From Burkholderiales bacterium (GTDB lineage: Bacteria > Pseudomonadota > Gammaproteobacteria > Burkholderiales > SHXO01): a stretch of 64,000 bases of DNA. A model generated the notes under the pieces. The model did not search any database. It worked only from the letters and a program-made list of their open reading frames with translations, and was not told the origin of the DNA. How positions within the stretch are numbered: position 1 is the stretch's first letter; every line of letters starts with the position of its first letter. Positions 1 through 7,797 of this stretch are shown here, one piece after another. The position numbers were made by a program, and so were the translations under genes. The DNA lies in NCBI GenBank assembly GCA_020854105.1, contig JADZGB010000031.1, forward strand, positions 1-64,000. Reading direction: 5' to 3'.

Positions 1-633
1 CCTACGGCATGACCGAGACCATCTCGCAGACCCACCTGAACCCGCCCGGCAACCTGCGCAAGCAGTGTCTGGGCATTCCCACCTTCGACACCGAGTCCAT
101 CGTAGTGGATCCGGAGACCCTGGAGGAGCTGCCGCGCAACCAGACCGGCGAAATCCTGTCCACCGGCCCGCAGCTGTTCAAGGGCTACTGGAACAACCCC
201 GAGGCGACGCAGGCCTGCATGGTGGAACTGCACGGCAAGCGCTGGTTCCGCACCGGGGATCTGGGCCGCATCGACGAGGACGGCTTCTTCTACATCGCCG
301 ACCGCCTCAAGCGCATGATCAATGCCTCCGGCTACTAAGGTGTGGCCGGCCGAGCTGGAGGCAACGATGTACAAGCACGAGAACATCAAGGAAGTGGCGA
401 TCGTGTCGGCACCCGACGAGCGGCGCGGCGAGACGGTGAAGGCCTACGTCGTGCTGAAGCAGCCGTGCGCCACCAGCGCCGAGGATCTGATCGCCTGGTG
501 CCGCCAGCACATGGCAGCGTACAAGGTGCCGCGGCAGGTGCAGTTCATCGAGGCGCTGCCCCGCTCCGGCGTGGGCAAGATCCAGTGGCGCGCCCTTCAG
601 GACGAGGAGTGGGCCGCGGCGCGTCGCCGCTAG
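1..633 (+). pseudogene. acyl-CoA ligase C-terminal part, interrupted by a one-base frameshift
   Basis: C-terminal part of an ANL-superfamily (AMP-binding) fatty acyl-CoA synthetase; the 5' part lies outside the window. Translation from base 3 opens with the YGMTET core motif, continues through TGEI and RTGDLG, and reaches INASGY, where TAA (336-338) stops it. Reading resumes in the next frame at base 337 with KVWPAELEATMYKH, the normal continuation of this hinge region, and ends at 631-633 after PRSGVGKIQWRAL, which carries the conserved A10 lysine. One surplus base around T336 (GGC TAC t AAG GTG) explains everything. Both halves match the family well, so either the gene was lost recently or this is a sequencing error. 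It would normally activate a fatty acid to its CoA thioester in the cytoplasm. Confidence 0.85.
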
Positions 634-661
634 CCGGGCGCATGGCAGAGGGAGGGGGACG

Positions 662-1963
662 ATGAATGCGACGACCACGGGCACGGGCGATCCTGCCCTC
701 GAGAACGAACTGCTCGCCGCAGTGGACGATGCACGCGAGGAGCTGACCGCGCTGCTCGCCACGCTGGTGCGCTTTCCCAGCCTGCTGGGACAGGAGGCGC
801 CGGCACAGGATTTCCTGGATGGTCTGTTCCAGGGCATGGGACTGAGGACGCTGCGCATCCCGGTGCGGCCCGAGGAACTCGCGCACCTGCCCGGCTACTC
901 ACCCGCGGTGGGCAGATGGGAGCGGCACGACAACGTCGTTGCCACGCACCGGCCGCGCACGGCATCGGGACGGTCCCTGATCCTCAACGGCCACATCGAT
1001 GTCGTGCCGGTGGGTGCCGAGGATCTGTGGTCCGCGCCGCCCTTCGAACCCACCATCGACGGCGATCGCATGTACGGGCGCGGCGCCGGCGACATGAAGG
1101 CGGGCATCGCTGCCTACATCACCGCCTTCCGCGCCCTGCAGCGCCTCGGCTACTGCCCGGCCGCGCCGGTGTTCATGCAGTCGGTGGTGGAAGAGGAGTG
1201 CACCGGCAATGGCGCGCTGGCCTGCCTGCACCACGGCTTCCGCGCCGATGCAGCGATCATCCCCGAGCCCTTCGACCACACCATCCTGTGCGCGCAGGTC
1301 GGCGTCATGTGGATCACCCTCGAAGTCGAGGGCCGTCCTGCGCACGTGCTCGACACGGCGAAGGGCATCAACGCCATCGAGGCAGGCTTCGCGCTCTTCC
1401 AGGGACTCAGGCAGATGGTCGCGCGGTGGAACGAACCGGCCAGCCGCCACGCACAGTTCGCCCACGTGCACGACCCGATCAAGATCAACCTCGGTCGGAT
1501 CGAGGGCGGCGAATGGACCTCGTCGGTTCCCACCCGCTGCACGCTGCAGATCCGCATCGGCTCCTATCCCGGGGTCAGTGCCGCAGCCACGCGCGAGGCG
1601 GTCGATGCCTGCCTGCGGGAGACGACTTGCACCGATCCGTCACTGCAGGGCGTCCACTACCAGGTGCGCTACGCAGGCTTCCAGTCGGAGGGCTACGTCG
1701 CCGACCGCGCGCACCCGATGATGGGCACGCTGGCCGCGTCGCACCAGTGCGTGCTGGGCACGCAACCACAGTGGTACGCCAGCACGGCTACCACCGATGC
1801 GCGCGTGTTCGCCCTCTACGGCAGCATTCCCGCCACCTGCTACGGCCCGACCTCGAGCCACATCCACGGCATCGACGAGTGGGTCTCGCTGTCGAGCACG
1901 GTGCAGGTGGCGAAGGTTCTCGCCCTGTTCATGACACGCTGGTGCGGGGTCGAGAAGCGCTGA
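662..1963 (+). CDS. M20 family metallopeptidase/deacylase (ArgE/DapE/ACY1 group)
   Basis: 433 residues, cytoplasmic, no signal peptide. Family members are two-zinc amide hydrolases (N-acetylornithine deacetylase, succinyl-diaminopimelate desuccinylase, aminoacylases). The metal-binding pattern is complete: LNGHIDVVP (His111, Asp113), YGRGAGDMKAG (Asp144, bridging), VVEEE (residues 176-180, catalytic and metal Glu) and a late SSHIHGIDEW providing the last His. The lid/dimerisation domain lies at roughly 205-330. The ATG follows GGAGGGGGAC closely. The gene begins 28 bp after the broken acyl-CoA ligase, so the two were probably co-transcribed. The substrate cannot be read from the sequence; it is not an obvious argE or dapE because no biosynthetic partners are nearby. 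Confidence 0.85.
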   Translation: MNATTTGTGDPALENELLAAVDDAREELTALLATLVRFPSLLGQEAPAQDFLDGLFQGMGLRTLRIPVRPEELAHLPGYSPAVGRWERHDNVVATHRPRTASGRSLILNGHIDVVPVGAEDLWSAPPFEPTIDGDRMYGRGAGDMKAGIAAYITAFRALQRLGYCPAAPVFMQSVVEEECTGNGALACLHHGFRADAAIIPEPFDHTILCAQVGVMWITLEVEGRPAHVLDTAKGINAIEAGFALFQGLRQMVARWNEPASRHAQFAHVHDPIKINLGRIEGGEWTSSVPTRCTLQIRIGSYPGVSAAATREAVDACLRETTCTDPSLQGVHYQVRYAGFQSEGYVADRAHPMMGTLAASHQCVLGTQPQWYASTATTDARVFALYGSIPATCYGPTSSHIHGIDEWVSLSSTVQVAKVLALFMTRWCGVEKR

Positions 1964-2033
1964 GCCGCCGGGCGGCGCACCGGGCGCCGGGCGCTGGTAC
2001 CATCCGTACATCATGAAAGGAGGGGATCGAGGA

Positions 2034-3377
2034 ATGCGCCGCATCGCCACCGCCGTCGTCGCCGGAACCCTGCTCGTCACCACCGGCTGCGCATCCATGC
2101 AATCGATGAAGATGCCGACCCAGGTGGGCGGCATGCCGCTCAACTGGAAGACCTGCGGAGTGGCCGGTGCCGTGGCCGGCGGCCTGCTCGGGGCGATCGA
2201 CAGCTTCGGCGCAGCTGCCGCGGGAGCGCTGACCGCCGGGCTGATCGGCGTGCTGCTGTGCCGCGACGTGCAGCAGCCGGCGGACCACGATGTCGACGGC
2301 GTCCTGGACAGCGTCGATCGCTGTCCAGGCACCCCCCAGGGTCAGAAGGTCGACGCCGAGGGCTGCGAGATGGACAGCGACGGCGACACCGTGATCGACC
2401 GCAACGACCTGTGCGCCGGCACCCCGGCGGGGGTCAAGGTCAATGCCTCGGGCTGCCCGGTGGCAGGGGATGCCGACAGGGACGGCGTTCCCGACGATCG
2501 CGACCAGTGCGCCTCCACCCCCGTGGGGGCACGCGTCGACGCCAACGGTTGCGAGTTCGACGCCGACGGTGACGGTGTGACCGACGTCAACGATCGCTGT
2601 CCGACCACACCAGCCGGCGTCCAGGTCGACGCCAGCGGATGCGAAATCGACAGCGACAGCGACGGTGTACCCGACAGCCGCGACCGATGCGCCGGCACCC
2701 CGGCCGGCACTCCGGTGGACGACCAGGGTTGCGAACGGCCTCAGGACGGCGATCACGATGGCGTGCCCGACACCGTCGATCGCTGCCTCGACACGCCTGC
2801 AGGCGTGGCGGTGGATGCCGAGGGCTGCACGCGCACCACCGATGCCGACAACGACGGCGTCGCCGACAGCCTGGACCGCTGCCCCGGCACCTCCTTCGGC
2901 ACGCCGGTCGACGCGATGGGCTGCGCGGCGGATCAGGGCCCTGGTCCGGACACGGGTGCGGCAGCCCCGGGCGGCACCGGATCGCAGGCTGGCGCCGCGA
3001 CCGGCGCTGCGTCCGACAGTGTCCGCGCGGTGGCGCAGGGCGACATCGTCGTGCTCCAGGGTGTGAACTTCGCGAGCGGCTCGGCGACGCTGCTGCCGGA
3101 ATCGATGCAGGTGCTCGACAGCGTCGCCGGCGACCTGCTCGACAATCCCGACCTTGCCATCGAGGTTGGCGGGCACACCGACAACACCGGTTCCGCCGCC
3201 ACCAACCGCCGCCTCTCCGGGCAGCGCGCCGAGGCCGTGCGCAGCTACCTGATCGGCAAGGGCATCCCGGCCAGCCGCCTGAGCGCAGTGGGCTACGGCC
3301 CGGATCGTCCGATCGCCTCGAACAGGACGCAAGAGGGACGCGCGGCCAACCGTCGCGTGGAACTGAAGAAGCGCTGA
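2034..3377 (+). CDS. OmpA-family lipoprotein with seven thrombospondin type 3 repeats
   Basis: 447 residues. The chosen ATG (2034) has AAAGGAGG at 2016-2023; an in-frame ATG at 2013 precedes that site and is less likely. The N-terminus has a signal peptide ending in LLVTTGC, an imperfect lipobox, then a glycine/alanine-rich membrane-like segment (residues about 40-80). Residues about 84-300 are seven acidic repeats of roughly 31 residues, each of the form D-x-D-x-DGV-x-D-x-x-D-x-C...TP-x-G-x-x-VD-x-x-GC, the calcium-binding TSP3 pattern. A short G/A/P linker leads to an OmpA C-terminal domain (about 340-447) with NFASGSATL, GGHTDN and the NRRVEL ending, which binds peptidoglycan. It likely links the outer membrane to the cell wall with a calcium-stiffened stalk. 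Confidence 0.88.
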   Translation: MRRIATAVVAGTLLVTTGCASMQSMKMPTQVGGMPLNWKTCGVAGAVAGGLLGAIDSFGAAAAGALTAGLIGVLLCRDVQQPADHDVDGVLDSVDRCPGTPQGQKVDAEGCEMDSDGDTVIDRNDLCAGTPAGVKVNASGCPVAGDADRDGVPDDRDQCASTPVGARVDANGCEFDADGDGVTDVNDRCPTTPAGVQVDASGCEIDSDSDGVPDSRDRCAGTPAGTPVDDQGCERPQDGDHDGVPDTVDRCLDTPAGVAVDAEGCTRTTDADNDGVADSLDRCPGTSFGTPVDAMGCAADQGPGPDTGAAAPGGTGSQAGAATGAASDSVRAVAQGDIVVLQGVNFASGSATLLPESMQVLDSVAGDLLDNPDLAIEVGGHTDNTGSAATNRRLSGQRAEAVRSYLIGKGIPASRLSAVGYGPDRPIASNRTQEGRAANRRVELKKR

Positions 3378-3511
3378 CGGCCAGGCCATGGTGCCGGGTG
3401 AGCCCGCGCAGCTCACGGGCGGCTCGCGGGCCGCCCGTTTCGTTCGTGCCGGATGGGCCGCGTGCCGACCGGTCCGCGCGCCGCGTTTCCCGGCGCCGTG
3501 TCCTGGCGCCG

Positions 3512-3540
3512 TTGTGCCGGTTCGTTCAATCCCTTAGCAT
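3512..3540 (+). promoter_or_regulatory. putative sigma70 promoter of mscL
   Basis: TTGTGC (3512-3517) and TAGCAT (3535-3540) are separated by exactly 17 bases in the otherwise empty stretch before mscL. The predicted leader is about 115 bases. Both hexamers are only partial matches to consensus, so this is a moderate call. Confidence 0.4.
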
Positions 3541-3662
3541 AGCCTGCGCGTTTCGCAATCCCTGCACAGCAGTGCATCGCACATCCATGCACGCGGAACG
3601 CGCAGCGGACCGGCGTGCACCGGCTCCATTCCCCCACGACATGCAGCGGAGGCCATCCACAA

Positions 3663-4088
3663 ATGAGTTTTGCATCCGAGTTCAGGGAATTTGCCATGAA
3701 GGGCAATGTCATCGACCTGGCGGTCGGCGTCATCATCGGTGCGGCATTCGGCAAGATCGTGGACTCGGCTGTAAACGATCTCATCATGCCGGTGGTCGGG
3801 CGCGTGCTGGGCAGGGTCGACTTCTCCAACATGTACATCGTGCTGACGGAGATACCCGCGAACGTTCCGAACACGCTCGCCGGACTGCGGGAAGCCGGTG
3901 TCCCCGTACTGGCCTACGGCAACTTCATCACCGTTCTGTTGAACTTCGCCATCCTGGCCTTCGTGATCTTCATGATGGTCAAGCAGATCAATCGGCTGCG
4001 GCGCGAGGCGCCACCCGCCCCGCCCGCGGCGCCGCCCGAGGACGTGGTTCTGCTGCGTGAAATCCGCGACAGCTTGCGACGCGCCTGA
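3663..4088 (+). CDS. mscL: large-conductance mechanosensitive channel MscL
   Basis: 141 residues, usual family size. MscL forms a homopentameric inner-membrane pore that opens under membrane tension and releases solutes during osmotic down-shock. The start [16 protein letters not shown] is the typical MscL N-terminal helix, followed by the pore-lining TM1 ([16 protein letters not shown]), a periplasmic loop of about 35 residues, TM2 ([19 protein letters not shown]) and a cytoplasmic C-terminal helix after a proline/alanine linker. The start at 3663 is supported by GGAGG at 3648-3652. A further ATG at 3615 would add 16 non-conserved residues. A strong hairpin follows the stop codon. Confidence 0.96.
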   Translation: MSFASEFREFAMKGNVIDLAVGVIIGAAFGKIVDSAVNDLIMPVVGRVLGRVDFSNMYIVLTEIPANVPNTLAGLREAGVPVLAYGNFITVLLNFAILAFVIFMMVKQINRLRREAPPAPPAAPPEDVVLLREIRDSLRRA

Positions 4089-4094
4089 TCCATC

Positions 4095-4122
4095 GCGGAT
4101 GCCCGTTTCTGCGGGCATCCGC
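4095..4122 (+). terminator. hairpin between convergent mscL and rhomboid genes
   Basis: Perfect 11-bp stem GCGGATGCCCG / CGGGCATCCGC with a 6-base loop, 6 bp after the mscL stop codon. It has no clear U tract on either strand, so it may stall or protect transcripts from both convergent genes rather than act as a classic intrinsic terminator. Confidence 0.55.
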
Positions 4123-4160
4123 CCCGGCGAGGCTGCCGTGCGCGGCTTCACCGGATGCAC

Positions 4161-4904
4161 TCATTCCCTGCGCAGCCTCTGCAGCGCGAATGCCACCGCC
4201 ATGCCGGTGACAAATCCGCCGATGTGCGCGCCGTGCGCGATACCGCCCTGCCCGCCCGCCGCCAGCATCGGCAGCAGGTTGTCCAGTACCAGGTACATGA
4301 CCAGCACCACGGTGGCGCTGATCCGCACCAGCCCGATATAGAACGGAATCAGGAACACCCAGATCTTCACCACGTGCCTGGGAAACCAGACGAGGTAGAA
4401 ACCGAGCACTCCCGAAATCGCGCCCGATGCACCGACCAGAGGAATGGACGACCCCTGGTTGAACATTGCATGGAACAGCGTAGCCGTGACCCCAGTCGCC
4501 AGGTACCAGAACAGATAGCCGGCTGCACCGAGCCGGTGTTCGACGTTGTTGCCGTAGATCCACAGATACAGCATGTTGCCGACCAGGTGCATGAATCCAC
4601 CATGCAGGAACATCGCGCTCACGAGGGTGGTCAGCTGCGGCGCGTCGGGCCGGTAGCCCCAGCGGAATACCACCAGATCGTATGCGCTCACCTGGGCGGC
4701 CAGCCGGCTCATCGATTCCCCGGGGGGCAGATGGGGCAGCACCGCCCTGAGGTACTCGAGCAGCAGCGGATCGGAAGGATCGGCCGGGCGCATCCCGAGC
4801 GGCAGGGTGACCAGCGCGAAGACTGCGACGTTCACCGCGATGATGGCGAACGTCATCGCGGGCAGGTGATGCGGATTGGGTTCGTCGCCGATCGGCAGGA
4901 ACAT
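4161..4904 (-). CDS. rhomboid family intramembrane serine protease
   Basis: 247 residues with about six or seven hydrophobic segments. Rhomboids cut transmembrane helices of substrate proteins inside the inner membrane with a Ser-His dyad. The catalytic motif GASGAISGVLGFY (Ser of G-x-S-G) and the histidine in HGAHIGGFVTGM are both present, with an upstream HGGFMHLVGNMLYLWIYG segment that matches the conserved HxxxN region of TM2. The start MFLPIGDEPNPHH was chosen because it is the usual short N-terminus of this subfamily; upstream codons give low-quality sequence. The gene is convergent with mscL. The substrate is unknown. Confidence 0.9.
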   Translation of the reverse strand: MFLPIGDEPNPHHLPAMTFAIIAVNVAVFALVTLPLGMRPADPSDPLLLEYLRAVLPHLPPGESMSRLAAQVSAYDLVVFRWGYRPDAPQLTTLVSAMFLHGGFMHLVGNMLYLWIYGNNVEHRLGAAGYLFWYLATGVTATLFHAMFNQGSSIPLVGASGAISGVLGFYLVWFPRHVVKIWVFLIPFYIGLVRISATVVLVMYLVLDNLLPMLAAGGQGGIAHGAHIGGFVTGMAVAFALQRLRRE

Positions 4905-5062
4905 GGGAGTGCTTCGGTGGGGTGGATCAGGACCGGCACGCGCCGGCCATCGTGGCGGCGGGGTGCGCGCTCGGTCGGGCAGGCCGGGCCGTGCCAACGA
5001 CTGCCTCCGCGGTCTGTGCGCCTGCAGCTTCGTTGCGCCGCCTGTGCTGCAATGCACGCTTC

Positions 5063-5068
5063 ATTATA
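5063..5068 (-). promoter_or_regulatory. putative -10 element (TATAAT) for the rhomboid gene
   Basis: A perfect TATAAT reads on the minus strand, pointing toward the rhomboid start about 160 bases away. The matching -35 position (ATGGTC after a 17-base spacer) is poor. The region 4905-5232 is the divergent control region between the rhomboid and cyclase genes and contains no convincing gene. Confidence 0.4.
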
Positions 5069-5184
5069 GACACGCACGCCCTGTCGACCATCATGCGCTC
5101 GCGACACACGCGCTCGATCGATAAAAAGGCGTCAATCGTTACAGTGCGTTACGAAGTACTTGCTTGGCGCCCATGCATTGCCTC

Positions 5185-5190
5185 TATACT
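5185..5190 (+). promoter_or_regulatory. putative -10 element (TATACT) for the PAS-GGDEF gene
   Basis: TATACT lies 43 bases before the start codon. The best -35 candidate is TTGCTT at 5160-5165 with a long 19-base spacer, so the promoter may need an activator. Confidence 0.4.
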
Positions 5191-5232
5191 TTCGCTCCCC
5201 TCGCCTCGCGCTGCCGCATCCGCCCCTGAATC

Positions 5233-6702
5233 GTGAACGGCTCCACCGTGCCCACTTCGTCCGCGCATTCTCCCGATCTGATGAGCCGGGACGAACTGCT
5301 CGAACTCGTGCATCAGATGCGCCGTGCACAGGAGCAGCGCGCGACGCCTGGCAGCGACGATGCCTGGGCACGGCAGGCGCATGACGAACGCATCCCGCTC
5401 GCGCCCGACATGGTCGACGGCGCGCAGCGCACCCGCGCGCCGCCGCTGGATCAGATGTTTTCGGCCCTGCTCGATTCCACCGACGATCTGATCTTCAGCG
5501 TCGATGCGGATGGAACCGTGTCGTACTGGAACCGCGGCGCGGTACGCGCACTGGGATTCAGCTCCGACGCGATCGTCGGACGCGATGAATCGACTCTCGT
5601 CCCCGCCGAACATCGACGCGACATGGATGAACTCTACCGGCGCGTGCTGGCCGGCGAGCGTGTGGCGCGCTTCGAGACCGTGCGCCTGCACGACAACGGA
5701 GAACCGGTGCATCTGTCGCTCAGTCTGTCACCAGTGCGCGACAACGCCGGCACGGTCACCGGCATTGCGGTGATCGGCCGCGATATCACCGGCCGGGTCC
5801 GCGCCGAGCAGGCTCTGCGCGAAAGCGAACGGCAACTGGAGTCGATCCTCAACAATGCCGCCGAAGGGATGATCGTCGTGTCGGAGAGCGGCACGCTCGA
5901 GCGCATCAATCTCGTGGCGCAGCGGCTGTTTGGGCTGAGACTGGACGAGGCGGTCGGCATGAACCTGCGCCAGCTCGCCATCGATCTGGCAGCCGACGAG
6001 GCGCGCAGCACGCTGGACAACGGCCTATGGCTGCGCACGCTCCTCGGCGGGCGTCGCGAGCTGTCCGGACGGCGCAGCGACGGTGCCCTGTTTCCGCTGG
6101 AGCTGTCGCTCTCGGAGATCTCGCTGCACCCCTCGCCGCCCAAGTTCACCGCGGTGCTACGCGACATCACCGAGCGCAAGCGCTGGGAGACGCAGATCTA
6201 CGCGCTCGCCTATTCCGATCCGCTCACCGGTCTGCCGAATCGCCTGCTGCTGCGCGATCGCCTCGAACACGCGATCGCAGCGGCGCAGCGCAACCGCTCG
6301 CTGGTGGCGGTGCTGTTCATCGATCTTGACAACTTCAAGCGCGTCAACGACTCGTTCGGCCATCACGTGGGCGACCAGCTGCTGCGCGACATCGCGGAGC
6401 GCGCCCGCAGCTGCGTGCGCGAGATCGACACGGTGTGCCGGGTCGGTGGAGACGAGTTCGTGGTGGTGCTGCCCGAACTGCGCGACGCGCAGGACGCAGG
6501 CGCGGTGGCGCGCAAGCTCCACGGCAGCCTCGCGCAACCCTACCGGGTAGACCTGTGCGACATGAGCGTCACGCCCACACTGGGCATCAGCGTCTTCCCG
6601 CACCACGGCAGCGATGCGGAAACGCTCATCCGCAATGCCGACGCGGCGATGTACCACGCCAAGGAAAACGGCAAGAACGCTTACCGCTTCTACGGCAGTT
6701 GA
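5233..6702 (+). CDS. diguanylate cyclase with two PAS sensor domains
   Basis: 489 residues, soluble. It should make cyclic di-GMP from two GTP and so control motility and biofilm decisions. Order: N-terminal Q/R-rich helix (about 15-50), PAS 1 (about 75-190, ending GRDITGRVRAE), PAS 2 (about 195-315, ending LRDITERKR), GGDEF domain (about 322-487). The active-site loop is the canonical GGDEF (405-409). Five residues upstream is REID (396-399), a match to the RxxD inhibitory site, so product inhibition is expected. The start is a GTG at 5233; an in-frame ATG at 5281 (MSRDELLEL) is an alternative and neither has a clear ribosome site. The PAS ligands are not identifiable. Confidence 0.92.
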   Translation: MNGSTVPTSSAHSPDLMSRDELLELVHQMRRAQEQRATPGSDDAWARQAHDERIPLAPDMVDGAQRTRAPPLDQMFSALLDSTDDLIFSVDADGTVSYWNRGAVRALGFSSDAIVGRDESTLVPAEHRRDMDELYRRVLAGERVARFETVRLHDNGEPVHLSLSLSPVRDNAGTVTGIAVIGRDITGRVRAEQALRESERQLESILNNAAEGMIVVSESGTLERINLVAQRLFGLRLDEAVGMNLRQLAIDLAADEARSTLDNGLWLRTLLGGRRELSGRRSDGALFPLELSLSEISLHPSPPKFTAVLRDITERKRWETQIYALAYSDPLTGLPNRLLLRDRLEHAIAAAQRNRSLVAVLFIDLDNFKRVNDSFGHHVGDQLLRDIAERARSCVREIDTVCRVGGDEFVVVLPELRDAQDAGAVARKLHGSLAQPYRVDLCDMSVTPTLGISVFPHHGSDAETLIRNADAAMYHAKENGKNAYRFYGS

Positions 6703-6715
6703 ACCGGCCCGGGTG

Positions 6716-7642
6716 TCATCGCAGCGCGGGGACCGTGGCGGCCGCACCGAGCAAGCCCTCTACGTAGCCGATCCGGTACATCAGGAACAGGCCGACGGCC
6801 AGACTCAACCAGCCGGCGGCGAACCTGAGCACCAGACCCAGTACGGCCGAGCGGCCGCCTGCCGTGGCGAGCGGAGCGGCGATTAGAAGCGTGATCGCCA
6901 TCATGCCGACCGTCGTGCCGGCGCCGAATACCGCCAGGTAGGCAACGCCACGCAGCGTATCGCCCACCCCGGTGACCACCAGCAGGGCCACCCCGGCAGA
7001 ACCGGCCAGGCCGTGCACCACGCCGATCAGGATCGGACGCAGCACTTGATACGGCGTCAACCGTCCGAACCAGCGATCGAGCCTCCCCAGCACCGTGGCG
7101 AACTCCCCATGGCCGTGGCCGCCGCCATGGCGATGGGAATGCGTGTGCATGGTGTCGCCGTGCGCATGGACGTGCGCGTGCGCCCCGCTCCTCCCGGCCT
7201 GAGCGATGGCGCCGTAGCGCACCGCGGCCCGGGCCGGCGCCCCCGTCGCAGCACCGGCGAGCGCGCGCGCGCTCAGGCCGACGTAATGCGCCTCGTGCGT
7301 CCCCATGGCGCCCGGCAGGGTCACGACGCCCCCGGTGCGCATATCGCGCCACAGCGTCCACAGCGTCATGGCGCCGAGCACGACCAGCATCATGCCGACT
7401 GCGAACTCCATCGCCATGCCGAACCGCTCGGGGATGACCAGCCCCATTGCCAGGATGGCCGAGCCGACCGCGAACACGGTCAGGGAATGGCCGATGCCCC
7501 ATAGCAGGCCGATGCCGGCTGCGGCGCGCAGGCTTCGCTCACGCGTGACGATGGTCGTCACCGCCAGCACGTGATCCGCGTCCATGGCGTGACGCATGCC
7601 CAGGGCGAATCCGACGGCCAGGAGTGAAAGCAGTGTCAGCAT
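6716..7642 (-). CDS. NiCoT-family nickel/cobalt transporter with histidine-rich loop
   Basis: 308 residues, inner membrane, about eight hydrophobic segments. The NiCoT signature H-x4-DH is present at the N-terminus as RHAMDADH, followed by the second conserved stretch GIGHSLTVF. Near the middle a cytoplasmic loop contains more than ten histidines (HAHVHAHGDTMHTHSHRHGGG), probably a metal-binding buffer. It could supply Ni or Co for urease, hydrogenase or cobalamin, or export excess metal; none of those partner genes is in the window. A perfect terminator hairpin lies 19 bp before the start codon (see findings). Confidence 0.87.
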   Translation of the reverse strand: MLTLLSLLAVGFALGMRHAMDADHVLAVTTIVTRERSLRAAAGIGLLWGIGHSLTVFAVGSAILAMGLVIPERFGMAMEFAVGMMLVVLGAMTLWTLWRDMRTGGVVTLPGAMGTHEAHYVGLSARALAGAATGAPARAAVRYGAIAQAGRSGAHAHVHAHGDTMHTHSHRHGGGHGHGEFATVLGRLDRWFGRLTPYQVLRPILIGVVHGLAGSAGVALLVVTGVGDTLRGVAYLAVFGAGTTVGMMAITLLIAAPLATAGGRSAVLGLVLRFAAGWLSLAVGLFLMYRIGYVEGLLGAAATVPALR

Positions 7643-7660
7643 GCGCGACGCGGCACATCG

Positions 7661-7700
7661 GGGGAAAAAAGAGGGGCGGCACGCTTGCGGCGTGCCGCCC
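7661..7700 (-). terminator. intrinsic terminator, possibly an attenuator in the Ni/Co transporter leader
   Basis: On the minus strand a perfect 11-bp stem (arms at 7690-7700 and 7674-7684, 5-base loop) is followed by CTCTTTTTT. It ends transcription of the VWA/MoxR operon whose last gene stops at 7798. Because it lies directly upstream of the transporter start (7642) it could also regulate that gene. Confidence 0.85.
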
Positions 7701-7748
7701 GTTCGCTTCGTTCAGGAAAGCGGCCACGGTATTACGATTGTCGAGATG

Positions 7749-7777
7749 ATCTTACATCCCTGCGAGGCACTGCACAA
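7749..7777 (-). promoter_or_regulatory. putative promoter of the Ni/Co transporter gene, upstream of the terminator
   Basis: On the minus strand TTGTGC (7777-7772), a 17-base spacer and TAAGAT (7754-7749) point toward the transporter. Transcripts from here would pass through the hairpin at 7700-7661 before reaching the start codon. The hexamers are partial matches. Confidence 0.3.
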
Positions 7778-7797
7778 GCATCGCGGCGTCGCGCGGA

